From CAYMST01 sp964393115 (GTDB lineage: Bacteria; Bacteroidota; Bacteroidia; Cytophagales; Cyclobacteriaceae), in NCBI GenBank assembly GCA_964393115.1, contig CAYMST010000113.1, forward strand, positions 1-14,314: a DNA stretch of 14,314 bases, in the 5' to 3' direction. Numbering within the stretch: position 1 is the first letter of the stretch; the number at the start of each line of letters is the position of its first letter. Of the stretch, positions 7,126 through 13,862 are shown one piece after another. The notes beneath the pieces were generated by a model. The model did no database searches and was not told where the DNA came from. It saw only the letters and a list, made by a program, of their open reading frames with translations. The translations under genes and the position numbers were made by a program.

Positions 7126-7983
7126 ATGGAAACTGTAGTCAAACAAAACAGCGACTATGGCTATGGTGCCGAAACCAAGCACGCCGTAGTCACAAGAAAA
7201 ACCAATAGTAAATTAGCTCGTCGCCTTACCAAAGGATACGGCGAAATGCTGGCTGTAAAACCAGAGGTAAATCAGGATACGTATCAATCTCTGATAGAAA
7301 TAAAACAGAAACGTCAGGAACTAAGCGTTAAGCGAAGCAGGTTGTTTTTCACTATTGGACTATGTATATCCATACTTGTTTGTATTGCAGCGTTTGAGTG
7401 GGATTTTATAGATACTAATACTGTGCTGGAATTTAATGAGGAACACAACGCATTGAATGAATTCATTGCTGAAGTACCTAAAACGAAGCAGCTACCTCCT
7501 AAACTTCCTGAGGTTATCAAACAACCCATAATCAAAGAAGTTCCAGACGAAATTCTCATTGAGGAAATCGAAATAGATATGGATACGGAAGTCGATGATG
7601 AAACCAAAGTTGACGTAATCGATTATAGTATTTTTGATTTTCCAGAACAGGAAGAAGAAGTAGCAGAGGAGATATTTACCATCGTCGAGGTACGGCCTGA
7701 GCCAGAAGGAGGCATTGGTTCTTTTTATCAACATGTTAAGAACAACTTGAAGTATCCAAGAAGCGCTATGCGACAGAATATTCAAGGCCGAGTATATGTC
7801 AAATTTGTTGTGGAAAAAGATGGTACGCTAACCGATACTCAGGTATTAAAAGGCATCGGTGGCGGGTGCGATGAGGAGGCGGTCCGTGTAGTACAGCGGG
7901 CACCTAAATGGATACCTGGCAAGCAAAGAGGGACTCCAGTCAGAGTATATATGACATTGCCCATTAACTTTGTCTTACGCTAG
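7126..7983 (+). CDS. TonB energy transducer (copy 2) with cytoplasmic extension
   Basis: A 285-residue TonB paralogue. The C-terminal domain (about 195-285) matches copy 1 at roughly 58 of 91 positions by eye, including KGIGGGCDEEAVRV, PGKQRG and the ending LPI.F.LR. The membrane anchor is at about 72-90 (RLFFTIGLCISILVCIAAFEW), preceded by about 71 residues of basic, polar sequence that copy 1 lacks. Its linker has fewer prolines (KQLPPKLPEV) and a shorter acidic stretch (EEIEIDMDTEVDDE). The two genes are therefore likely an old tandem duplication that has diverged in the N-terminus and linker. Different partners among receptors or ExbB/ExbD sets are a reasonable inference. The extension could instead be a start-site over-call, but the nearest internal Met is residue 41 and the frame is continuous and basic. 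It faces a convergent gene across a 55-bp gap. Confidence 0.9.
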   Translation: METVVKQNSDYGYGAETKHAVVTRKTNSKLARRLTKGYGEMLAVKPEVNQDTYQSLIEIKQKRQELSVKRSRLFFTIGLCISILVCIAAFEWDFIDTNTVLEFNEEHNALNEFIAEVPKTKQLPPKLPEVIKQPIIKEVPDEILIEEIEIDMDTEVDDETKVDVIDYSIFDFPEQEEEVAEEIFTIVEVRPEPEGGIGSFYQHVKNNLKYPRSAMRQNIQGRVYVKFVVEKDGTLTDTQVLKGIGGGCDEEAVRVVQRAPKWIPGKQRGTPVRVYMTLPINFVLR

Positions 7984-7989
7984 TTGTCA

Positions 7990-8027
7990 TTTTCACGGCT
8001 TAAACCAAATGGTTTTAGCCGTGAAAA
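7990..8027. terminator. Long hairpin between convergent genes, possible bidirectional terminator
   Basis: Arms TTTTCACGGCT (7990-8000) and AGCCGTGAAAA (8017-8027) pair perfectly. A single T-T mismatch follows, then AAACC (8002-8006) with GGTTT (8011-8015) around an AAAT loop. The stem is strong and lies exactly between two stop codons, which suits a shared terminator. The T and A tracts are on the wrong sides for a classical U-tract after the hairpin on either strand, so it may instead block exonucleases or be factor-dependent. Confidence 0.45.
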
Positions 8028-8038
8028 AATCGTTAGTC

Positions 8039-9622
8039 TTACTTGAACAAAATCTTAGCAAATCGATGCGTTTTCTTGCGTTGACCAAAAATAACGAGTT
8101 CGTTCTTCGAAACTTGTTCACAAACTTTTGGTCGTGTAAGCACATCCACCTCGCGAGATCTAAACAGCGCACTGCGTTTTTGTTGTCCTAAACCATTGAC
8201 CTCAACTAGTGAAACGATCCCATTACGGTAACCATCAAAATAAGCGGGTTTCCCTGTTCCGTTATATATAAGATTCTCGCCATTATCATTAAACACAAAA
8301 TACAGCCTACTACCAACAACACCTAGGGCGTATGATGAAAAGAACCCTCCGTCATTCGTCGTAGACTGTCTTTTAGCTATTTTTTCCGCCCATTCTATAG
8401 TGCCATCCGGATTGATGTTGACAACGATAATGTCATCATAGTGGTAATAACTAGTCGTGACGGTTTGCGTGAACCCATTCGCATCCCTAGTAGTCGTGGT
8501 GAAGGTATTCACAAAAAACTGCTCTCCCACCAGTACTGCTCCGCCATCTTCGCGTATGACAATATCGTCGAGGCGATAACTATAGAGTTCCGTTTTCTTA
8601 CCTTTTTTGGCCTTTTTTACTTGAGCATTGGTAAGATTTTGGGTAATAAAATCAAGGTCAAATTGCTTAAAATCCTCTGATAATACTGATTTTGTTTGGG
8701 CGTCAAGTTTGATAAAATAGCTCCCTTTAATGCTAAAAGTTCCCTTCTCAGAGTAAAAACCTGCGCAAATAATATTTTGCTCCTTAGTCACTTCCATTTG
8801 CATGTCGGTAAAAAAGTAACCCTCGTTCTCCACCGGATATTCTTCATATCTATCTCCTTCGTCCGTGTAGCCCAGCACACGATATTGGTAGTTTGGCTCA
8901 CCTTTTCTTTTTACCTTCTTTTTGTCCTTAAATACTATTCCTAACAGATAAACATCTCCTTCATTGCTGATCTCAAAGTCCTCTACCTCAAAGATTTCAT
9001 CATCATAAGGAAGCTTTGTTCGTTTATCCCAAAGTTTTTTGAAACTTTGGTCAAAGACCACAAACCCGAACTCGTCGCTACCTCCCTTACCTTTTGGCTG
9101 TTGGTAATAGATAAGTAATTTGCTGTCGTCTTGGGACCTTTCTACGCCAAATAGTCCCGAATGCCTTTGAGAAAGTCCCCTTCTATCTACCTCCGCTACT
9201 TTTATCAGGTTTCCATCAATATTCAAGCTAGTCTTTAGGATTTGTTGGTAGTAAAGTATTTTTCGTCCAGACCTATTATCGTGCTTGGAGGTGAACAGAT
9301 ATAATTTATTGTTAAAGTCTACAATAAACTCATACCCCATGCCCTTTATCTGCTTATTCAGATCTATCTCTCTTGACTTGGTTAGGTTCATCTGCGGGTC
9401 ATAATGCTCCAACGTTAGTGTCTGACCTAAGTTATAAAAGCCAACTCGAAGTTTTAAAGCATAGATTCCAGTTTCATCACTTCCTACGATGTCACTAAGT
9501 GTCTCTCTTCTAGAAGCTTTTTCTTCTTCTCCCCATATTAATTCATAGTCCTCAGTTTTATTCTGCCCGAAAGCACTCAGACCAACAAGTAATAGTAAAA
9601 ACGGTAATGTCTTATTGTTCAT
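8039..9622 (-). CDS. Secreted protein of unknown function, beta-propeller-like
   Basis: I do not recognise the family. The open frame extends upstream to 9667, but I place the start at the ATG complementary to 9620-9622. That start gives a clean signal peptide, MNNKTLPFLLLLVGLSAFGQ, with likely cleavage after Gln20 or between Gly19 and Gln20. The earlier Met would bury it behind 15 polar residues. The mature part (about 507 residues) is rich in short beta-strand stretches with recurring turns such as HYDPQMNLTK, VFDQSFKKLWDK and NINPDGTIEWAEK. This suggests a WD40-like or other beta-propeller fold; that is inference from pattern. There is no lipobox, no C-terminal sorting domain, and only two cysteines in the mature protein. 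It is convergent with TonB copy 2 and divergent from the HYC_CC_PP-like gene, so it is likely a single-gene unit. Confidence 0.75.
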   Translation of the reverse strand: MNNKTLPFLLLLVGLSAFGQNKTEDYELIWGEEEKASRRETLSDIVGSDETGIYALKLRVGFYNLGQTLTLEHYDPQMNLTKSREIDLNKQIKGMGYEFIVDFNNKLYLFTSKHDNRSGRKILYYQQILKTSLNIDGNLIKVAEVDRRGLSQRHSGLFGVERSQDDSKLLIYYQQPKGKGGSDEFGFVVFDQSFKKLWDKRTKLPYDDEIFEVEDFEISNEGDVYLLGIVFKDKKKVKRKGEPNYQYRVLGYTDEGDRYEEYPVENEGYFFTDMQMEVTKEQNIICAGFYSEKGTFSIKGSYFIKLDAQTKSVLSEDFKQFDLDFITQNLTNAQVKKAKKGKKTELYSYRLDDIVIREDGGAVLVGEQFFVNTFTTTTRDANGFTQTVTTSYYHYDDIIVVNINPDGTIEWAEKIAKRQSTTNDGGFFSSYALGVVGSRLYFVFNDNGENLIYNGTGKPAYFDGYRNGIVSLVEVNGLGQQKRSALFRSREVDVLTRPKVCEQVSKNELVIFGQRKKTHRFAKILFK

Positions 9623-9692
9623 TTCTTTAAATCTAATGAGTTCCTTGCCACTTGTGTATTCACTCACAGTGTTGAAGTTAAAATTGAAATAG

Positions 9693-9700
9693 CAAAATTA
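9693..9700 (-). promoter_or_regulatory. Candidate -7 box for the unknown secreted protein
   Basis: Read on the minus strand, the sequence is TAATTTTG followed by C, a perfect TAnnTTTG -7 box. No good -33 TTTG lies 19-21 nt upstream. Transcription would begin near 9687, giving about 65 nt of leader to the ATG at 9622. This supports the downstream start codon, although the upstream ATG at 9667 would also fall inside the transcript. Confidence 0.45.
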
Positions 9701-9796
9701 CTAATGATGACTCCTGAGAGGACTAGTAAAATAGACTTTGAAATACCGAAAGACGCCAAGGTTTCGAACTGCATATCCAAACTGTGTGTTTTATCG

Positions 9797-9804
9797 TATC
9801 TTTG
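9797..9804 (+). promoter_or_regulatory. Candidate -7 box of the metal-handling gene cluster
   Basis: TATCTTTG is a perfect TAnnTTTG box. It ends only 5 nt before the ATG at 9810, so the transcript would start at or within a few bases of the start codon. I see no TTTG at the usual -33 distance. This favours the ATG at 9810 over the upstream in-frame ATG at 9738, which would lie outside the transcript. Confidence 0.5.
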
Positions 9805-9809
9805 TACAG

Positions 9810-10214
9810 ATGAAGAAATTGACCGCAATATGTCTTTCATTGACCCTATTATTGGGGACAATTGGTGTTCCACTAACGGCACACACCTGTCATCTCTTCA
9901 ATAATACTACGTACAGCATAACAGTCGTTGGTCTAGAACTTAAAGGGTGTGCTTCCACCTCAAGGGCTTACGCAAAAGAAATCGACACCAACTGCTGCTC
10001 GCTTTCTCACGAATACCTGGTTTTAGAAGAGCCATATGAGCAATCTTCTCAAAAACTTGGTTTTGGACAAGACATAGTTTTCACTCCCAGCCAACAAGTT
10101 TTAGGTAACCGTATACACCCGAAACCTATTCCGACCACTTTGCCAGGAGCAATTTTCAGTCCTCTCCCACCACTACGCCATTGGCAAGCTTTTTATCAGA
10201 CCTACCTAATTTGA
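9810..10214 (+). CDS. HYC_CC_PP-like small exported protein
   Basis: The 134-residue protein starts at the ATG at 9810. That gives a typical signal peptide, MKKLTAICLSLTLLLGTIGV, with cleavage probably near Ala24. The frame is open upstream to 9738, but those extra residues are polar and would precede a promoter element. Around the cleavage site comes HTCH (25-28), then C47, CC (62-63), and a C-terminal PLPPL (118-122). This order of His-x-Cys, Cys-Cys and Pro-Pro matches the Bacteroidota family named HYC_CC_PP, as I remember it, with Thr in place of Tyr. Such proteins tend to occur beside TonB-dependent receptors and HMA-domain genes, as here. The conserved Cys and His residues suggest metal binding, but no function is established. 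The receptor gene follows after 95 bp. Confidence 0.75.
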   Translation: MKKLTAICLSLTLLLGTIGVPLTAHTCHLFNNTTYSITVVGLELKGCASTSRAYAKEIDTNCCSLSHEYLVLEEPYEQSSQKLGFGQDIVFTPSQQVLGNRIHPKPIPTTLPGAIFSPLPPLRHWQAFYQTYLI

Positions 10215-10309
10215 TTTTTCCGGTAATGCGGCGAAAAGATCGACCCGCTCGATAACTCTTCGATCGTTATCTATCATTTTAAAAATGGGTTTCTCACCCC
10301 TATCGGAAA
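10215..10309. other. Gap before the TonB receptor gene with inverted repeats
   Basis: The gap holds two interleaved inverted repeats: GATCGA (10238-10243) with TCGATC (10260-10265), and GATAAC (10251-10256) with GTTATC (10266-10271). They could form alternative hairpins or a repressor site. No T-tract follows, so termination between the two genes is not obvious. I see no clear separate promoter for the receptor. Confidence 0.35.
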
Positions 10310-12535
10310 ATGAAATATTTTTATACTATTCTTATATCTATTATTTGCCAATGCCTTCTGGGTCAATCTCCCAGAATAATATTCACCGGGACTGTACTAT
10401 CCGAGGACAAACAGCCGTTAATTGGGGCTACCATCCTCATAGAGCAAAGCCATGAAGGTACCCAAACAGATAAAAGTGGCACATTTAAACTGACCTTAGG
10501 GAAAGAAGATTCCATACTGCTAGTAAGTTATGTCGGTCATCAAGCGTTGCAGCTGAACACAAATTACATACAAACAGGTTCGATTATAATACTTAAAGCG
10601 TTAGCAAACCTAGAAGAAGTAGAGGTAGTCGGTAGTTCCACTTTTTTAGACCAAGTCACCCCCATACAAACGGAAGTGCTTACAAAAAAGGAGCTTCAAA
10701 AAGCCCCCTGTTGTAATCTGTCTGAAAGCTTTGAAACAAATGCATCGGTTGACGTAACGCTTACCGACGCTATAAGTGGCGCCAAACAAATTCGCATGCT
10801 TGGGCTTGACGGAACGTATGTACAAATCACTCGTGAAAATAGCCCGATTCTTAGAGGGCTCAATGGTCAGTTTGGCCTTAGCCAGATTCCCGGCAGCTGG
10901 ATACAATCGATTGACATTGGAAAGGGGGCCGGTTCCGTAGTTAATGGTTTCGAGTCAATGACCGGACAATTAAATGTTGAATTGAAAAAGTCATTAGAGA
11001 CGGACAAACTATTTTTAAATAGCTACATGAATTCTTTTGGGCGCTATGAAGTAAATGCTAACTATGATTTCAATATTTCTAAGCATCTCAATTCGCTGGT
11101 CATGATTCACCAAAGTGGCCTAGGTACTGCCATTGATGGAAATAACGATGGGTATCGTGATCTTCCAGAAGATCAACAAACGAATATACTGAGTAGGTGG
11201 AAACTGAAAAAGGAGAAGTTAATAAGTCACTTCGGAATTCAATTGGTCCGAGACAGAAGTACGTCAGGTCATATCAGTTTTAACCGACGCGATAACCCCT
11301 CAACAAGCCCAGTTTTCGGATATCATAATCTTCTTGAAAAGGCTGTTCTTTTTGGAAAAACAGGATGGATTTTTCCTCATCAACCACGAAAAGGAATCGG
11401 CATTCAGTACGCTACTTCTATAACCAAAATTGACGCGGAGGCAGGTCGGCGTCAGTATCTTGGTAATCAGCAGGATGGTTATATCAACCTCATTTATCAA
11501 AATATTCTAGGAAACACCTTTCATGAAGTGAAAACTGGCCTTAGCTTAAGCTATGATAATGTGAAAGAAAACTATCGGGGCCAAGTCTTGGATACGCTTA
11601 TTTCCAGAACCGAAATCATTCCAGGCCTATTTGGAGAATATACCTTCACCGGTATCAAAAAGTTGAGCTTGGTGTTCGGTGGACGTGCGGACTACAGTAA
11701 TCTCTTCGGTGCTTTTATCACCCCCAGATTTCATGCCAAATATACTATCAAGAATAGCACAACCATTCGAACGTCAATTGGCGCTGGACGTCGAAATCCA
11801 GTTGTGATAGCCGAAAACATGCGTGTTCTCAACTCTTCACGGCGACTCGTTTTTAACGAAAAAATTAGCCAAGAACGAAGTACGAATTATGGTATCAGTT
11901 TACAGCATCATTTGACTCTATTAAAACGAAAGTTGGTGATCACCACAGATGTCTATCGTACTACTTTTGGGAATAGGGCGATAGCTGATTTTGATCGTAA
12001 TCCACAAGAAGTCCATTTTATAAATACTGTAGGCACTCCTAAAGCAGATGCTTTTCAATGTGAGATATCGTACACTTTCAAAACGGTGAAATTAAAATCC
12101 GCTTATAAACGTTATGATGTGAGCATGGAATTGGATGGACGTAAACAACAAGCCCCTTTGGTAGCAAGGAACCGCTTTTTTTTGAATATTGGATGGGAAG
12201 ACAGCAAGGGTTCGTGGCAAGCTGATGCCACATGGAATTTTGTTGGCCCGAAGCGATTACCGAATACGCAATCCAATCCATCCGAATTTCGATTTAATTC
12301 AAGTTCCCCGTCTTTTTCTTTGGTAAGTATGCAATTACAAAAACATTTGAAGTGGGGACAAATATATTTCGGAGGAGAAAACTTACTAGGTTTTCGGCAG
12401 GAAGATGTTATCATTAACTCCGAAAACCCATTTGGCTCCTACTTTGATGGTTCCATTGCATGGGGACCATTGACGGGACGTATGTATTTTTTAGGCTTTA
12501 GATATAAAATTGTTAATGATGAAAATAAACACTAG
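10310..12535 (+). CDS. TonB-dependent outer-membrane receptor, likely metal-related
   Basis: The 741-residue protein has a signal peptide (about 1-19, ending LLGQS) and a carboxypeptidase-regulatory-like beta-sandwich domain (about 23-97, GTVLSEDKQPLIGATILIE... GTQTDKSGTF). A likely TonB-box region, LEEVEVVG, lies at 101-108. The plug (about 115-225) includes AISGAKQIRMLGLDGTYVQI, RGLNG and GAGSVVNGFESMTGQLNVELKKS, and a beta-barrel fills the rest. A Cys-Cys pair (134-135, KAPCCNLSESFETN) sits at the start of the plug, a hallmark of a receptor subgroup that neighbours HMA-domain proteins in Bacteroidota. The ligand cannot be read from sequence; copper or another soft metal is inferred from context. 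It is not a SusC-type receptor: it is shorter and has no SusD partner. The stop overlaps the start of the HMA gene, indicating translational coupling. Confidence 0.93.
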   Translation: MKYFYTILISIICQCLLGQSPRIIFTGTVLSEDKQPLIGATILIEQSHEGTQTDKSGTFKLTLGKEDSILLVSYVGHQALQLNTNYIQTGSIIILKALANLEEVEVVGSSTFLDQVTPIQTEVLTKKELQKAPCCNLSESFETNASVDVTLTDAISGAKQIRMLGLDGTYVQITRENSPILRGLNGQFGLSQIPGSWIQSIDIGKGAGSVVNGFESMTGQLNVELKKSLETDKLFLNSYMNSFGRYEVNANYDFNISKHLNSLVMIHQSGLGTAIDGNNDGYRDLPEDQQTNILSRWKLKKEKLISHFGIQLVRDRSTSGHISFNRRDNPSTSPVFGYHNLLEKAVLFGKTGWIFPHQPRKGIGIQYATSITKIDAEAGRRQYLGNQQDGYINLIYQNILGNTFHEVKTGLSLSYDNVKENYRGQVLDTLISRTEIIPGLFGEYTFTGIKKLSLVFGGRADYSNLFGAFITPRFHAKYTIKNSTTIRTSIGAGRRNPVVIAENMRVLNSSRRLVFNEKISQERSTNYGISLQHHLTLLKRKLVITTDVYRTTFGNRAIADFDRNPQEVHFINTVGTPKADAFQCEISYTFKTVKLKSAYKRYDVSMELDGRKQQAPLVARNRFFLNIGWEDSKGSWQADATWNFVGPKRLPNTQSNPSEFRFNSSSPSFSLVSMQLQKHLKWGQIYFGGENLLGFRQEDVIINSENPFGSYFDGSIAWGPLTGRMYFLGFRYKIVNDENKH

Positions 12536-12857
12536 AATTATTCTAATTGCACTTTTCATAGGTGCTTCGTTTAACGCAAAGGCTCAAAAGGCGGAAGAAC
12601 TAAAATTAAAAACTTCAGCAGTATGCGCGATGTGCAAAATGAAACTTGAATCTGGTTTATCCGAGCAAAAAGGAGTAAAACTGGCTAGTTTAGATTTGGA
12701 AAGTAATATTTTGACCGTGAGATATAATCCAAAGAAGACATCTCCGGAGAAAATAAAAACCAAAGTAATCTCCATCGGTTATGATGCCAACGACTTGAAG
12801 GCAGATGCTGGCGCCTACAAAGCCCTGCCGGGCTGCTGTCAACTGCCAGAAGAATAA
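12519..12857 (+). CDS. Exported heavy-metal-associated (HMA) domain protein
   Basis: The 112-residue protein begins MKINTRIILIALFIGASFNA and has a signal peptide with an AKA-Q cleavage site after residue 22. The body is a ferredoxin-like HMA fold of about 70 residues. The metal-binding loop is AVCAMCKMKLE (35-45), with the CxxC Cys36 and Cys39, followed by the strand LDLESNILTVRYNPKKTSPEKI and a second helix ending SIGYDAND. A further Cys-Cys pair lies near the C-terminus (106-107, LPGCC). HMA domains bind Cu(I) or other soft metals; an exported one would act in the periplasm, probably passing metal to or from the adjacent receptor (inference). ATG 12516 or 12519 can serve as start; both lie inside the end of the receptor gene (20- or 17-bp overlap). 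The oxidoreductase remnant starts 22 bp downstream. Confidence 0.9.
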   Translation: MKINTRIILIALFIGASFNAKAQKAEELKLKTSAVCAMCKMKLESGLSEQKGVKLASLDLESNILTVRYNPKKTSPEKIKTKVISIGYDANDLKADAGAYKALPGCCQLPEE

Positions 12858-12879
12858 ATTTCAAACATACTAGTATTGA

Positions 12880-13862
12880 ATGGATGCTATCAATTGGGGA
12901 ATAATTGGTTGTGGTGATGTTTGCGAAATAAAAAACGGTCCAGAATTCGTCTTAACACCGCACTCTAAGCTCGTTGGTGTAATGAGAAGAGACCTATCAA
13001 AAGCAAGGAGCTTTGCCAAAAGGCATCATGTGCCCAAATGGTCTAACAGACCTGACGATATTCTGGAAGATGATGCCATTAACGCCATCTATATTGCCAC
13101 TCCGCCGAAGTTCCACATAGATTATGTATTACAGGCCATTGCATTAGGAAAGAACGTCTATGTAGAAAAGCCAATGGCCAAATCTATGCGAGAAATAGAA
13201 GCGATTATCGAAGCCAGCCAAAAGCATGGGGTAAAGGTATGTGTTGCACATTATCGTAGGTCACTGACTCTTTATCGTGAGGTATTAGAAATCATTCAAA
13301 ATGGAGTCATTGGTAAGGTTCAAGCTATTAACCTTAGCTTATTTCAACCTAATCGTCCTACATGCCGAAGCTGAAGCAAAACTGGAAGTTTGATCGAGAC
13401 TTAGCAGGAAACGGATTGTTTTTTGACTTGGCTCATCATCAACTCGATATTATTGGTCTCATCGCGGGAAGGCCAAAAGAAATTGGAGGCTTCTCTATTA
13501 ACCATTCTAAGAAGCACGAGGTAGATGACGTTTTTAGCAGAACAGTAGTCTATGAAAAGGAGGTGCTGTTTAATGGTCTCTGGAATTTCTCCTCTCCTGT
13601 CGATGCCGAAAAAGATATCTGCGAAGTAATCGGCACTAAAGGCAAAATGACTTTCGGTTTTTTTAAAAACCTCACGCTTCGCGTCAAAGCAAAAGGCATT
13701 CAGAAAGAAAAGAGTTTTACATTACCCAAACATGTTCAACAACCGCTAATCGAGCAAGTAGTGAATTACTTTCGAGATCAGTCAATTACTAATCCTTGTT
13801 CCCCAGCAGATGCTCTCGAAGGCATGAAGATAATGGAAGGGACCCTAACAGCTAAAAGATGA
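12880..13862 (+). pseudogene. Gfo/Idh/MocA-family oxidoreductase broken by a frameshift
   Basis: Two frames together make one NAD(P)-dependent sugar-dehydrogenase-like oxidoreductase. The first (12880-13374, 164 residues) holds the Rossmann domain: WGIIGCGDVCE (6-16), YIATPPKFH (71-79), the conserved EKP (96-98, VYVEKPMAKS) and AHYRRS. It ends in frame-shifted PTCRS and a TGA. The second frame (13362-13862) resumes with QNWKFDRDLAGNGLFFDLAHHQLD, the expected catalytic and C-terminal segment with its Asp and His, and ends normally in TAKR. A stop in the second frame at 13350-13352 and the TGA at 13372-13374 confine the lesion to 13353-13374. The shift is -1, equal to loss of one base. I see no slippery heptamer or strong structure that would favour programmed frameshifting. 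Either the gene is dead or the base is a sequencing error. The substrate is unknown. Confidence 0.88.

Noticed and set aside
7314..7785. Two minus-strand frames of 97 codons opposite TonB copy 2
   Set aside because: They are antisense to a conserved gene. Their low-complexity Ser/Ile or Phe/Tyr runs mirror the Glu/Asp-rich linker codons.
8441..8944. Plus-strand frames of about 80 codons
   Set aside because: They lie inside the minus-strand secreted-protein gene, show no domain and have no promoter of their own.
9738..9809. N-terminal extension of the HYC_CC_PP-like protein from the upstream ATG
   Set aside because: The 24 extra residues are polar and basic, would hide the signal peptide, and would be encoded upstream of the -7 box.
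9664..9882. Minus-strand frame of 72 codons with a hydrophobic C-terminal stretch
   Set aside because: It overlaps the 5' part of the HYC_CC_PP-like gene and both promoter elements, has no recognisable domain, and its hydrophobic part falls in AT-rich intergenic sequence.
13338..13374. Programmed -1 frameshift joining the two oxidoreductase halves
   Set aside because: No X-XXY-YYZ slippery heptamer occurs in the permitted 22-base overlap, and this family does not use frameshifting.
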